A DNA stretch of 64,000 nucleotides from an uncultured Saprospiraceae bacterium (lineage in GTDB: Bacteria > Bacteroidota > Bacteroidia > Chitinophagales > Saprospiraceae): positions 1 to 64,000 of the forward strand of contig CALEYL010000009.1 of the NCBI GenBank assembly GCA_937926205.1. Reading direction: 5' to 3'. The position numbers and the translations under genes are program-made. Every line of letters starts with the position of its first letter. The stretch's first letter is position 1. Below the pieces are notes generated by a model. It searched no databases. It saw only the letters and a program-made list of their open reading frames with translations, and was not told where the DNA came from. Shown here piece after piece: positions 9,101 to 17,688 of this stretch.

Positions 9101-10071
9101 GTAACTTCATCTTTATAACAACCTGAAGCATCTTCTACACTATGGAAAATGGTGTAAGAACCGCTCTGAGTGAACGAGATATTGGCAGGATTTGCTAAGG
9201 TGCTTGTTTGGCCATTGCCGAAATCCCAGTAGTGTGTCGTTCCCGCAGGGTTGGAAGCGCTCTGAAAACTCAGTAATCTCGGCAAAGTGCCACAAAATGA
9301 ACCTGTAATTGAAAAATTCGCAAATACTGGTTCTCCTGGTAAGTCAATGCATATTTCAACGATTTCCGTACTGCTGCCACAGGCGCCGGTAACGGTGTGT
9401 GTAACATCGAAACATCCTTCCTGCGTATAAGTAATGCCTAATGGATTGGGCAGGCTGGAAGTGGCGGGCGTTCCATTTTCAAAAGTCCAGGTATGGGTAA
9501 TGCAATCTACATCCTTCAAATCCGGGTCACTGGAAAAATTATAAATGGCACTGCTGCAGGTTAATTCTTTAATTTCATAAGTGAAATCTGCGGGGAATGT
9601 CACATTGCCATTAATGGCTATGTTGAAAGTTGCGTGCTGAATACCACCACCTTGAACAAACCAATGGTTGACAGTAAATGTGCCTGTTGTAGAAAAAATA
9701 TGTGTCGGGTTTTCTGACATACCTCCTTGAATAAGCAATGGATTTTGAGCAAATCCCGCAAATGTGGTCGCCGCGTTGGGGTCATTGGTAATTTGCCGCC
9801 TGACACAAGCATCGGAGCCACTATTTCCCCCATCTCCAAAGTCCCAAAGATGTAGACCGCCCGTAGCGCACACACAAAATTTTCCTGTGCAGGGACCAAT
9901 TTGTACGCCTTGGAATACGGCCTGATTGCCGCCACTGCAATTTAGCCCCACGCAAGCGACCTGGGCAGAAACGGACAATGGAATGATCGAAACTAAAAAA
10001 ATACAATATGGCCTAACCAGAAAATTTGAATTCAAACAAGCCTCAGTGATAAGGTGGGAAATTTTTTTCAT
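6145..10071 (-). CDS. Large T9SS-sorted PKD / beta-helix protein
   Basis: A 1308-residue exported protein with a signal peptide ending near SVSAQ (about residue 36). Several PKD or PKD-like domains fill about residues 60-410, with signature strands LHLWDFGDGG, THYWDFGNGQTS and TWLWDFGDGTSS. Residues about 430-900 are rich in short Asn/Ile/Val turns (ITVGSGSTFKIERSNF, ILVQKMRTTVFNNLMENV, LEVNDIHCRETGIELIEND), the pattern of a right-handed parallel beta-helix. A helical, Gln/Glu-rich linker (about 1000-1180) leads to a type A T9SS sorting domain (FKVYPNPNTGAFTLEY ... FQPGIYFLKIMTEG). Known for the modules: PKD domains act as spacers or ligand binders, and beta-helices are common in adhesins and polysaccharide lyases. 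No lyase active site was recognised, so an adhesin-like role is inferred. Confidence 0.85.
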   Translation of the reverse strand: MKKISHLITEACLNSNFLVRPYCIFLVSIIPLSVSAQVACVGLNCSGGNQAVFQGVQIGPCTGKFCVCATGGLHLWDFGDGGNSGSDACVRRQITNDPNAATTFAGFAQNPLLIQGGMSENPTHIFSTTGTFTVNHWFVQGGGIQHATFNIAINGNVTFPADFTYEIKELTCSSAIYNFSSDPDLKDVDCITHTWTFENGTPATSSLPNPLGITYTQEGCFDVTHTVTGACGSSTEIVEICIDLPGEPVFANFSITGSFCGTLPRLLSFQSASNPAGTTHYWDFGNGQTSTLANPANISFTQSGSYTIFHSVEDASGCYKDEVTQTINIFHLPPPIANFTFAGQAVCDNGLIVFADASQYAETWLWDFGDGTSSNLQNPTHAYSTAGTYTVTLTITNGCGNDVETQFLVTSSTVFDYTVPSSMTLQQAINLQYLPNQTTIQSKNIFINGQLTITNATPFWELATCNITMAPGAGITVGSGSTFKIERSNFASCDTMWRGIWMESSTASSTLEMISVYISDAEYAVWPDLRSIVNISTSQFDKNFIGLFYNAANGFVLGPFYSNRFTASAHLLPPYSGQMTQPGSKPFAGIDTRNQQLLNIGVTGAFITNLFQNQSNCILTDGANLTVVNTRFENILATSEYAAPTGFGISCRAANNRQLYQDGVLSNNTAGLPTFKNCTQAILVQKMRTTVFNNLMENVVHGIRVEGVSGQDIVLEVNDIHCRETGIELIENDAATRVWVSQNTIEVGELVSGTVSGAGIFVSENGVAQTDAQILNNTIGLHQVNGGISLVKTNGYTVEVNMVNLHSPNLNLFGLNANGGDANTFSCNDVVGSGSGIGLSTLSSANTTWSCNDIENTSTGAIFYGPCIGTEMLTTDFTPPFNTGLYYTPSVMMDPQVHRGNRWNGGIYAQGAARWDGVTFQQVGQSIFKIHTQSPPFYPPSFNLPLGINPNDWFVPDPIGSPDICNEETSCTPSGITGGEGETRKKVASGEYTNPLYDGAITWQAEQQVFAVLDANPAFQNEYPEVGQFYQDNQQSTIGKLHNIEKSTTQLYRSLPETREAIRLLNAAISENIADLLEIDADLVGTEGSAYQDLMVQREAKLEEATALGQELDNLAAQVLSAQTIQANALIVENASITTNAVYQANEKTVNDIYLTTLAKGDLTFTPTQTATLKAIAEQCPLSGGIGVYKARSLYALNARVYYDDEQLCAVGMQLQQPINQTLPAKSDNAFKVYPNPNTGAFTLEYPVGTTALVMLQDLTGHLIYRQVLAQDDRRKEFSVGQFQPGIYFLKIMTEGRIVHAERIIIIR

Positions 10072-10207
10072 ACTTGAGGATTTTGTGGGTAAAGGAAATG
10101 AAAGAACAATGTTACAAAAAAGAGCGCATTAGAGCAAGTCAAACTTTCTGATTGACTTACAATTAGGATGCATCACCACAATAAAATAAAAATCCCCACT
10201 TTTGCCG

Positions 10208-10215
10208 TTACTTTG
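10208..10215 (+). promoter_or_regulatory. Weak -7-like box before purN
   Basis: TTACTTTG differs at one position from TAnnTTTG. It would place the transcript start at about 10221, downstream of the upstream ATG at 10168 and a few bases before the GTG at 10234. This supports the shorter purN reading. Confidence 0.35.
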
Positions 10216-10233
10216 CAGAGCAAATACACATAC

Positions 10234-10818
10234 GTGAAGAATATTGCCATTTTTGCTTCCGGTACAGGCAGCAATGCGCGTAAAATCGTGGAGCATTTCG
10301 CAGAAAACCCGGATTTTAGCGTTAAATTGCTTGTTTCTAACCGCGCCGATGCGCCGGTGCTCGATATGGCTGCCGAAAACGGCATCGCCACGATGATTTT
10401 GAGCAGGAAATTATTTTACGAATCGGAAGAACTTTTGACCGCGCTTCAAGAACACGACATTGACCTGATTGCCCTGGCCGGATTTCTCTGGCTGGCGCCG
10501 CCGTATTTGGTTAAGGCATACGAAGGTCGTATGGTCAACATCCACCCGGCCCTGCTTCCCGATTTTGGAGGCAAAGGCATGCATGGCATCCACGTACATG
10601 AAGCGGTAAAAGCAGCCGGAGTTGAAAAGAGCGGCATCACCATTCATTTTGTAAACGAACAATACGATAAGGGCGGCATCCTGTTTCAGGCCAGCTGCCC
10701 GGTGTCAGAAGAAGATACACCGCAAGACATTGCGCGAAAGGTGCTCCAATTAGAGCATCGGCATTATGCACCCGTTTTAGAACAATTGCTAACCAACATT
10801 CCTAAACTACATTCATAA
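10234..10818 (+). CDS. purN: Phosphoribosylglycinamide formyltransferase (PurN)
   Basis: Transfers a formyl group from 10-formyltetrahydrofolate to GAR in de novo purine synthesis; cytosolic. The fold begins at VKNIAIFASGTGSNARKIV, with the phosphate-binding SGTGSN loop. It continues with the catalytic region MVNIHPALLP and a downstream Asp in NEQYDKGG, all typical of PurN. A GTG start at 10234 gives 194 residues, the usual length. The frame is open to an ATG at 10168, but the extra 22 residues are not PurN-like and lie upstream of a possible -7 box. It is 10 bp from the next gene, with which it may be co-transcribed, although the functions seem unrelated. Confidence 0.93.
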   Translation: MKNIAIFASGTGSNARKIVEHFAENPDFSVKLLVSNRADAPVLDMAAENGIATMILSRKLFYESEELLTALQEHDIDLIALAGFLWLAPPYLVKAYEGRMVNIHPALLPDFGGKGMHGIHVHEAVKAAGVEKSGITIHFVNEQYDKGGILFQASCPVSEEDTPQDIARKVLQLEHRHYAPVLEQLLTNIPKLHS

Positions 10819-10828
10819 ATCAAATGGC

Positions 10829-12805
10829 ATGATGAACAGAAACATTTTGCTGCTATTGGCGATCTGCACTTTTGCGACAGGCTTGCAAGCCCAGAGCGCA
10901 AAAAAGCTGGAAAAATCAGCTGACGAACTCTTCGAGCAGGGCAAATTTGCAGAAGCAGCACTGGCCTATGAAACGGCCTGGCAAAAAAAGAAGAAAAAAA
11001 CAGAACTGATCTTTAAGGCCGGGGAGGCTTATTATTCGATCAAAGATTACCGCAAAGCTGCCGAATGTTACCAGAACGTTCGCGGCAAAAACGACGAATT
11101 CCCTCTGGTAGGACTGAAATACGCCCGCAGCCTGAAGCAGGATGGGCAATACGACAAGGCTAAGACTGAGTTTAAAAAATTCATGGACGGCTATACGGGG
11201 GAAAATAAAGCCATCCTCGAAGACATCATCCAAACGGAAATCAGGGGTTGCGATCTGGGCACACGCCTGCCTGTGCTGGCCGACCGCAGCATTGAAGTCC
11301 AGTTTCCCGGTACAGGCATCAATTCCGACGATGCAGAATTTGCGCCTTACCCTGCTTCGGACGACGAACTGTATTTTTCTTCGGCTATTGGCGGCAAAGC
11401 GCGCATTTATGTCTCCAACCGACAGGCCAACCGCTGGTCAAAAGCGGCCATTCCTGCTAATTTTCCGGTGGTTTCCAACAGCCATTTCTGCAACGGCAGC
11501 ATGACGCCCGATGGCGAGCGCTTTTATTTCACCGTGTGTAATGCCGACAAAGCCTGGAATGACCTGAGCACGCGTTGTGAAATCTTCATGACCCGCAAAA
11601 CAGGCAGTGGCTGGTCGCAACCGGAACGCCTGCCGGATTATGTGAACCTGAAGGGCATGACGGCAACGCATCCTTTTGCTACCCACGTCAACGGACAGGA
11701 ATTGCTTTATTTCTCTTCTAACCGCGAAGGTGGTCGGGGCGGCATGGACATCTGGTACGTGGTGCGCGACCTGGGGTTGGACAACAACGATTTTACTTTT
11801 CCGGTCAATGCAGGCCCTGTGGTCAACACCCTCGGCGATGAAATTACGCCCTGGTACGACTCCGAAAGTGGTGATCTTTATTTCGCTTCCAATGGGCACG
11901 CTTCCATCGGCGGTTTCGATATTTTCCGAACCAAAGGCTCTGAAGTCAATTGGGGTATTCCTGAAAACGCAGGCATTCCCATCAACTCCAGCGCAGACGA
12001 TTATTTTTATGTGAAATCGCCTTCGCAGAATACCGCTTTTGTGGTGTCTAACCGCATTTTTGGCGGTGAAAAAACAACGACCCGCAATGCAGACATCTTT
12101 GAACTGTCCAGCGGCAGTAAAAGACTGGCGCTCAAAGGCAATGTTTACGACAAAGTCTCGGGCGACCAATTGAGCAACATCACCGTAATGCTCTATCAGG
12201 TTTTCGACGATGGTACGGATAACCTTTTGGTTAGCAAAGATTTTAATACAGGTAATTATACTTTTGAGTTGCTGGCCAACCGACGCTTCAGGGTGGAAGT
12301 TCAAAGCGAAGGCTACGAATCCGCTTCTTATGAATTTGCGACCGACGATCCCAAAAATTTCACTTATGGTCAGCCAGTCTTTTTGAACGGCGGCGCGCCA
12401 CCTCCAGATCCGGTGATCAAAGAAGATCCTATCGTTATGCCATCCAACGACCCCAAAGGTCAGGAGAGCACAACGAAGTACACGGCACGTGGTACTTCTC
12501 CTGACGACAACCTGGAATATTCCAGCACGGCGCCGCGCCACAAAGGAATTTACTACAAAGTTCAGGCTGGCGCTTTTAAACGCTATAGCGCTGACCGCAG
12601 CGACCTGAAGCCGTTGGGCGATCTGGGGCGTGTGGATACGGAAAAAATTGTTTCCAATAAACTTACCCGCGTCATGGTGGGGGATTTCTTTACCAAAGAA
12701 GAAGCCCTGCGCGCCATGCAGGCCATGCAGGAACGCGGTTTCGCGGAAGCCTTTGTGGTGCAGTATGAGAATGGCGTGCGTTATGGCAAAGTAAATCTGG
12801 ATTAA
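10829..12805 (+). CDS. TPR-PD40-CRD-SPOR envelope protein (PorE-like architecture)
   Basis: A 658-residue exported protein. In order: signal peptide (ends LQAQ, about residue 22); TPR repeats (about 25-130); a PD40/WD40-like propeller (about 160-400) with blades such as DDELYFSSAIGGKARIYVS and ELLYFSSNREGGRGGMDIW; a carboxypeptidase-regulatory-like domain (about 430-510); a low-complexity linker; and a C-terminal SPOR domain (about 570-650, YYKVQAGAF ... RVMVGDFFTKEEA). The first three modules match PorE, the T9SS component that tethers the secreton to peptidoglycan through an OmpA-like domain. Here the peptidoglycan module is SPOR, which in known cases binds glycan strands lacking stem peptides. 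Inference: a periplasmic scaffold that may localise to septal or remodelled wall. Compare the OmpA-ended relative at 57500-59527. Confidence 0.85.
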   Translation: MMNRNILLLLAICTFATGLQAQSAKKLEKSADELFEQGKFAEAALAYETAWQKKKKKTELIFKAGEAYYSIKDYRKAAECYQNVRGKNDEFPLVGLKYARSLKQDGQYDKAKTEFKKFMDGYTGENKAILEDIIQTEIRGCDLGTRLPVLADRSIEVQFPGTGINSDDAEFAPYPASDDELYFSSAIGGKARIYVSNRQANRWSKAAIPANFPVVSNSHFCNGSMTPDGERFYFTVCNADKAWNDLSTRCEIFMTRKTGSGWSQPERLPDYVNLKGMTATHPFATHVNGQELLYFSSNREGGRGGMDIWYVVRDLGLDNNDFTFPVNAGPVVNTLGDEITPWYDSESGDLYFASNGHASIGGFDIFRTKGSEVNWGIPENAGIPINSSADDYFYVKSPSQNTAFVVSNRIFGGEKTTTRNADIFELSSGSKRLALKGNVYDKVSGDQLSNITVMLYQVFDDGTDNLLVSKDFNTGNYTFELLANRRFRVEVQSEGYESASYEFATDDPKNFTYGQPVFLNGGAPPPDPVIKEDPIVMPSNDPKGQESTTKYTARGTSPDDNLEYSSTAPRHKGIYYKVQAGAFKRYSADRSDLKPLGDLGRVDTEKIVSNKLTRVMVGDFFTKEEALRAMQAMQERGFAEAFVVQYENGVRYGKVNLD

Positions 12806-12810
12806 AATGG

Positions 12811-12927
12811 TCTGTACTTTAGGGCCCGATAGCAGCGTTATGCTCGGCCCCAAAATCGGTCAATTACGCTAGTAAATTCCCGTTTTTGGGGCCTTCGCAA
12901 GCCTTGCTCTCGAACCTAAAGTACAGA
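12811..12927. repeat. Inverted-repeat element with nested palindromes
   Basis: Perfect 13-bp terminal inverted repeats (TCTGTACTTTAGG at 12811-12823; complement at 12915-12927) enclose a second perfect pair (GGCCCCAAAA at 12846-12855; TTTTGGGGCC at 12884-12893). No open frame lies inside and no clear target duplication flanks it. It could be a MITE-like relic or a folded 3' UTR of the SPOR gene, whose stop codon is 5 bp upstream. The rest of the spacer up to 13089 holds only a T-run (12955-12963) and a weak TTTCTTTG box (13057-13064). Confidence 0.7.
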
Positions 12928-13089
12928 CACATTGCTAAATGTCAGACACGAGCATTTTTTTTTTGAAGATTGCGGCTTTACCAACCTTCTGCCCAAACGC
13001 CGTGGCCGCCAAATAGAATATCATCCTGGGCGTTCCTGCATTTCAGGAATATTTCCTTTCTTTGTTGTGAAACAACCGCTGTTTTCAAC

Positions 13090-13599
13090 ATGAAACTCGT
13101 TTCAGCCTGGTTTTTACTCTCCCTTTCAATGGCCCAGTGGGTCGGGGGGCACCTGTGTTTTGAGGCACGTTATTTCATGGAGATACAGCATCAGATGAAT
13201 GCGGCTGAAAAAGCGCTCGCGGAACTGGTTACCCAAAAAACCGGAGTGGAAAGTGCCGTTCGGGTTTTGCAGGAAGATGAACTGATTCCCCGCGGCAATT
13301 TTTATGGCGACTTTGTTTTTTCAAAAGAAACAGCCAGCCAAAAGATTTATTATGTGGTTGATAACCAGTCTGATTCCATAAAAACCCTTGTTGTTGCCCC
13401 TGGCTCCGGAAAAAATGATCCGGCCAGTACGGCCCGTGATGCCAAGCTGCTCAAAGGTTTATTTAAAAAATTCATGATGCCGCAGTCTGGTTTGCCGCTT
13501 ACGCCTGTAACGATGCATATGGCATCAAACTTTGATTTTTTGACACCCTGTAGTTATTCTTATTCACCTTTCCTTTTGCGGCCTCCGGCGCGTGCCTGA
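13090..13599 (+). CDS. Small exported protein upstream of TonB-dependent receptor
   Basis: A 169-residue protein from the ATG at 13090. The frame extends further upstream to 12970, but a signal peptide begins exactly at MKLVSAWFLLSLSMAQWVGG and a -7-like box (TTTCTTTG, 13057-13064) sits just before it, so the short form is preferred. The mature part has a helical stretch (about residues 35-60) and then a mixed region ending in aromatic and Pro residues (YSYSPFLLRPPARA). It has no paired cysteines or metal motifs. No family is recognised. It lies 79 bp before a TonB-dependent receptor in the same direction. Small exported partners of this kind often accompany such receptors in Bacteroidota, so a role in uptake or sensing is inferred only from position. 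Confidence 0.6.
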   Translation: MKLVSAWFLLSLSMAQWVGGHLCFEARYFMEIQHQMNAAEKALAELVTQKTGVESAVRVLQEDELIPRGNFYGDFVFSKETASQKIYYVVDNQSDSIKTLVVAPGSGKNDPASTARDAKLLKGLFKKFMMPQSGLPLTPVTMHMASNFDFLTPCSYSYSPFLLRPPARA

Positions 13600-13678
13600 T
13601 TTTCCTGTTTTTTTTCTATCCATCCACATTCAATAACCAGAGGCAGGACATTGCCTCTTGATCCATAAACTTGTTTTT

Positions 13679-16099
13679 ATGAAAAAACGAACGACCATCT
13701 TATTGGTATTGGTTCCTGTTTTCTTATTTGCTCAAAACAGGACTTCAGGTATCCTCAGCGGCATGATCTATGATGCCGACAAGTTGCCATTATCCAATGC
13801 CACCATACAAATTCAACCCGGCGGACTCGTTGGCGTGACTTCTGAAAAAGGCGCATTCCAATTTGACAACCTCGCGCCGGGTAGCTATTCCGTTACTTTT
13901 TCTTTTGTGGGTTTTGCCAGCCAGGAAAAAACGCTGCGGATCCGCGCCGGAGAAACGACAAAAGTGGAAATCCTGCTTGAACTGGAATCCAAATTGCTGC
14001 AAACAGTAACGGTGCAGAGTTATGCTCAGCGCATTCCGGAATTGAGCCGCCTCGGGGATGTACACAGTACGTACATCATCTCCGGGAAAAAGAACGAAGT
14101 GGTTGATGTAACCATGCTCAATGCCAATATTGCAGAAAAAACAGGCCGGCAAATTTTCAGCAAAATCCCGGGCGCTTTCGTTTACGATATGGATGGTTCG
14201 GGCAATCAGGTCAATGTGTCGACCCGTGGACTCGACCCGCACAGATCCTGGGAATTCAACATTCGCCAGAACGGCATCACCACCAATTCTGACATCTACG
14301 GGTATCCCGCCAGCCACTACAGTCCACCCATGGAAGCGATTCGACGCATCGAATTGGTGCGCGGTACGGGGTCCCTCCAGTATGGCGCCGCTTTTGGCGG
14401 AATGATCAACTATGTGACCAAATCACCGGATACCAGCAGGACATTGTCAGGTGAAATAATCACTTCTGTCGGCTCTTTTGGCTTGTTCAGCAGTTACCTT
14501 TCTGCGGGGGGCGCCAGCGGAAAATGGAACTATTTCGGCTATTACCAAAAACGCACTTCCGATGGCTACCGCGACGGCGCGAACAGCGATTCTGATGCTC
14601 AGTTTCTGGCCGTTGAATACCAGGCTTCTCCGACATTAAAACTTCGGGCAGAGCTGGGACGAAGCACCTATCTTTTCCGGATTCCGGGACCATTAACAGA
14701 CAGCATGTTCTACGAAAACCCACGCCAGGCTACCCGAACGCGCAATTATTTTAATCCGGACATCAAAGTTCCTGCTTTGAGCCTTGACTGGCAAATTGCC
14801 CCCAAAACAAAGCTCAACTGGATTACTTCTGCCGTCATTGGTACCCGCAGCAGCCTGCAATTTTTGGGTTTCGCCGATTTGGTCGACGCCATTGACCCCA
14901 ATACCGGAAACTATAAAAACAGACAGGTTGACATTGATAAATTCAACAGCTACAACACTGAACTGAAAATCGTGCAGCAATGGCAGTTAGGGCGGGTACA
15001 GAATGTCCTGTCTGGCGGCATTCGCATCATTCACAACAATTTGCACCGCCGCCAGGTCGGCAAAGGAACGACGGGAAGCGATTACGATTTGTCTCTGGTG
15101 GAAGGTGCTGTATTTGGTCGGGATCTGCATTTCAAAACCGATAATATCGCTGTGTTTGCCGAAAACCTGTTTGAAATCAATTCCAGACTTTCGCTCACCG
15201 CTGGTTTCCGTTTTGAAAACGGGGCGACCAATATGGAAGGGACTATTGCCTATCTGCCCGACAATGAAGTGCCCCTGAAAATCGAACACCGGTTTCCGTT
15301 ATTCGGCGGTACCGTTCAATACAAAATCAATCCTGAAACCCGGTTTTATGCGGGCGTTTCCCAGGCTTATCGGCCCGTCATCTTTGCAGACGTCATTCCT
15401 CCTGATGCGCTCAATCGCACCGACGACAACCTGCTCGACGCCAACGGTTGGAATCTGGAAGCGGGCTTAAGCGGAAAATTGGGCAGCAGGTTGAATTTCG
15501 ACCTGAGTTGCTTTCGCATCCAATACAACGACCGGATCGGTATTCAGGCCATGGAAGCTCCGGACGGCAGTTCCTTTTTCCTGAAAACAAATGTAGGGAA
15601 CACCCTCACAGATGGAGTTGAATTGTATCTGGAAAATCGCTTTTTTTCTGATAACTCAGCCACTAACCTGAGCCTGTTTACCGCCTCTTCGTGGATGAAT
15701 GGCCGCTATGTCAAAGGAAGTGTAGTTGTGAATGGCGAAAACACCGACCTGACGGGCAATACCCTGGAGTCGGTACCACGGTGGATCAGTCGCAGCGGCA
15801 TGAATTTTAGCTGGAAAGGCCTGTTGGCAACCCTGCAATACAGCTATGTAAGCGAAACCTTTGCAGACGCTTTGAACACCGTCAAACCAACAGCCAACGG
15901 TGCAAAAGGCCTGGTGCCGGCCTACAGCCTCTGGGATGCTTATGTTTCCTGGCGTTCAGGCAGGTACTTAGTACGTTTTGGGGTCAACAACATCACTGAT
16001 GAGCAGTATTTCACCAAACGCCCAACAGGCTATCCAGGCGGCGGGGTTTGGCCCAGTGATGGCCGCTCTGTGACAGCAACCATTGGAATCGGGTTTTAA
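13679..16099 (+). CDS. TonB-dependent outer-membrane receptor, FecA-like
   Basis: An 806-residue receptor from the ATG at 13679; an in-frame ATG at 13658 precedes the signal peptide MKKRTTILLVLVPVFLFAQ. A carboxypeptidase-regulatory-like N-terminal domain (about residues 25-105, IYDADKLPLSNATIQIQ) precedes the plug domain (about 135-245, IRRIELVRGTGSLQYG, GGMINYVTKSP) and a 22-strand barrel. The last strand ends in Phe (TATIGIGF), as outer-membrane barrels require. The penultimate motif YPGGGVWPSDGRS and the plug resemble FecA-type ferric-citrate or siderophore receptors. Known: these import ferric chelates using TonB energy. The substrate here is not proven. No sigma/anti-sigma pair is adjacent. 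Confidence 0.88.
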   Translation: MKKRTTILLVLVPVFLFAQNRTSGILSGMIYDADKLPLSNATIQIQPGGLVGVTSEKGAFQFDNLAPGSYSVTFSFVGFASQEKTLRIRAGETTKVEILLELESKLLQTVTVQSYAQRIPELSRLGDVHSTYIISGKKNEVVDVTMLNANIAEKTGRQIFSKIPGAFVYDMDGSGNQVNVSTRGLDPHRSWEFNIRQNGITTNSDIYGYPASHYSPPMEAIRRIELVRGTGSLQYGAAFGGMINYVTKSPDTSRTLSGEIITSVGSFGLFSSYLSAGGASGKWNYFGYYQKRTSDGYRDGANSDSDAQFLAVEYQASPTLKLRAELGRSTYLFRIPGPLTDSMFYENPRQATRTRNYFNPDIKVPALSLDWQIAPKTKLNWITSAVIGTRSSLQFLGFADLVDAIDPNTGNYKNRQVDIDKFNSYNTELKIVQQWQLGRVQNVLSGGIRIIHNNLHRRQVGKGTTGSDYDLSLVEGAVFGRDLHFKTDNIAVFAENLFEINSRLSLTAGFRFENGATNMEGTIAYLPDNEVPLKIEHRFPLFGGTVQYKINPETRFYAGVSQAYRPVIFADVIPPDALNRTDDNLLDANGWNLEAGLSGKLGSRLNFDLSCFRIQYNDRIGIQAMEAPDGSSFFLKTNVGNTLTDGVELYLENRFFSDNSATNLSLFTASSWMNGRYVKGSVVVNGENTDLTGNTLESVPRWISRSGMNFSWKGLLATLQYSYVSETFADALNTVKPTANGAKGLVPAYSLWDAYVSWRSGRYLVRFGVNNITDEQYFTKRPTGYPGGGVWPSDGRSVTATIGIGF

Positions 16100-16219
16100 A
16101 GACTTTAGCAATCCGGTAAGAACTAAGTTAAACTTTGTATAAAACAGGGCTTTATCTGTCGGAATTATCCCGGAAAAAGGGCGGCATTCGTTAATTTGCC
16201 GTACTAAAATCCTTATATC

Positions 16220-17665
16220 ATGGTAACAGTTAATTGCGCAACCGGTACCCTGGCTCCCTATGTGCCATCGGCAGAAATGCCCTGGAACCGGCAAAGAGCG
16301 CTTCACCTCTACCGTCGTTTGGGCTTTGGCGCAACGCCGCAGGAGGTGGAAGACGCTCTTGGACAAAATCCACTGGCTTTGGTAGACGGCATGATTGATG
16401 CCGCCATTGCATTGCCGCCAACACCACCGCCTGTTTGGGCCGATTGGGACATCAATGATTACACGGACTTCGGACAACAAACTCAGGAACAATTAATTGC
16501 TTACGTTACCGGATGGGTTCGGGATATGCTAAACAACGGACTTCGCGAAAAACTGGCGCTCTTCTGGTCAAACCACTTAGTTACCCGATACGAAACTTAC
16601 GTCTGCCCTTCCTATCTTTACCAATACCACCATTTGCTGCAAACCTACGCGCTGGGCAATTACAAAACATTCGTTTATGAAATGGGCAAAACTCCGGCGA
16701 TGCTCATTTTCCTGAATGGTGTTCAGAATACGCTGTTTAGTCCGAACGAAAATTATGCCCGGGAGCTCTACGAATTGTTCACACTGGGGCAGGGCAATGG
16801 CTACACACAATCGGACATCGTTAACACAGCCCGTGCACTGACTGGCTGGAATGGATTTACTGTGGCTTGTGCGCCAATTCCGTTTGTGCCTTTTTTGCAT
16901 GATAACGGCAACAAAACCATTTTTGGCCAAACAGGAAACTGGGGCTACGACGAAGTTCATGACATCCTGTTCACCGAGCGGGCAGATGAGGTTGCTACCC
17001 ATATTTGCACCAAAATCTACCGCACTTTTGTGCACCCGGAAGTCAATGAAGACATCGTGGCAGAATTGGCAGTCACTTTCAAAAACAACAACTGGGAACT
17101 GGCGCCTGTGCTTCGCCAACTATTCCGCAGTGAGCACTTTTTTGATGAGTTTGTCATCGGTACGGAGGTGAAAAGCCCGACTGAAATGATGCTCAACCTG
17201 ATCCGCGAAAGCGGAAACACCTATAATGATGAGTTCATTGAAGTAAGCACTTACCTGATCTACAACCTGGGGCAGGAGCTGTTCAATCCCACCGATGTAT
17301 CCGGCTGGCCCGGTAACCGGGAGTGGATAGACAGCAGTACGATCACCGGTCGTTGGTTAGCCAGCGATGCCTACATCTACGGCATGTATGAAAACTTTCC
17401 GCAGGTGTTGGTGAATCTGGCCAAAACGCTGAGTGGCAATTCCATTGATCCTGAAGTGGTGGCGCGCGCTATCGCCGACTATTACACGCCAACCGGGCTC
17501 TATTCTGATGAAGCCTATGTGCGTGCAATAGCCACCTTCAAGTGGGAGGTTCCTCAAAATTATTACGACAATGGTTTGTGGAATTTGGACTGGCCTACGG
17601 TGCCGGCTCAGACAGCCCTGCTGTTGCGTAATTTATCCCGCTTGCCCGAATTTCAATTAATGTGA
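16220..17665 (+). CDS. DUF1800 family protein
   Basis: A 481-residue protein with the DUF1800 pattern: a Leu/Arg-rich start (RALHLYRRLGFGATPQEVED), REKLALFWSNHLVTR, a conserved block around ENYARELYELFTLG, YTQSDIVNTARALTGW, and a late NPTDVSGWPGNREWI. No signal peptide is visible. The family is of unknown biochemical function and is usually encoded beside DUF1501, as here. Its stop codon lies about 20 bp before the next start. Inference: the two products work in one process, possibly on cell-surface material. Confidence 0.85.
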   Translation: MVTVNCATGTLAPYVPSAEMPWNRQRALHLYRRLGFGATPQEVEDALGQNPLALVDGMIDAAIALPPTPPPVWADWDINDYTDFGQQTQEQLIAYVTGWVRDMLNNGLREKLALFWSNHLVTRYETYVCPSYLYQYHHLLQTYALGNYKTFVYEMGKTPAMLIFLNGVQNTLFSPNENYARELYELFTLGQGNGYTQSDIVNTARALTGWNGFTVACAPIPFVPFLHDNGNKTIFGQTGNWGYDEVHDILFTERADEVATHICTKIYRTFVHPEVNEDIVAELAVTFKNNNWELAPVLRQLFRSEHFFDEFVIGTEVKSPTEMMLNLIRESGNTYNDEFIEVSTYLIYNLGQELFNPTDVSGWPGNREWIDSSTITGRWLASDAYIYGMYENFPQVLVNLAKTLSGNSIDPEVVARAIADYYTPTGLYSDEAYVRAIATFKWEVPQNYYDNGLWNLDWPTVPAQTALLLRNLSRLPEFQLM

Positions 17666-17688
17666 TTGACCATCAAAAAAGACATCCA

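Noticed and set aside
11438..12853. 471-codon minus-strand frame
   Set aside because: Antisense shadow of the TPR-PD40-SPOR gene, with biased composition and no domain; the plus-strand gene is well supported.
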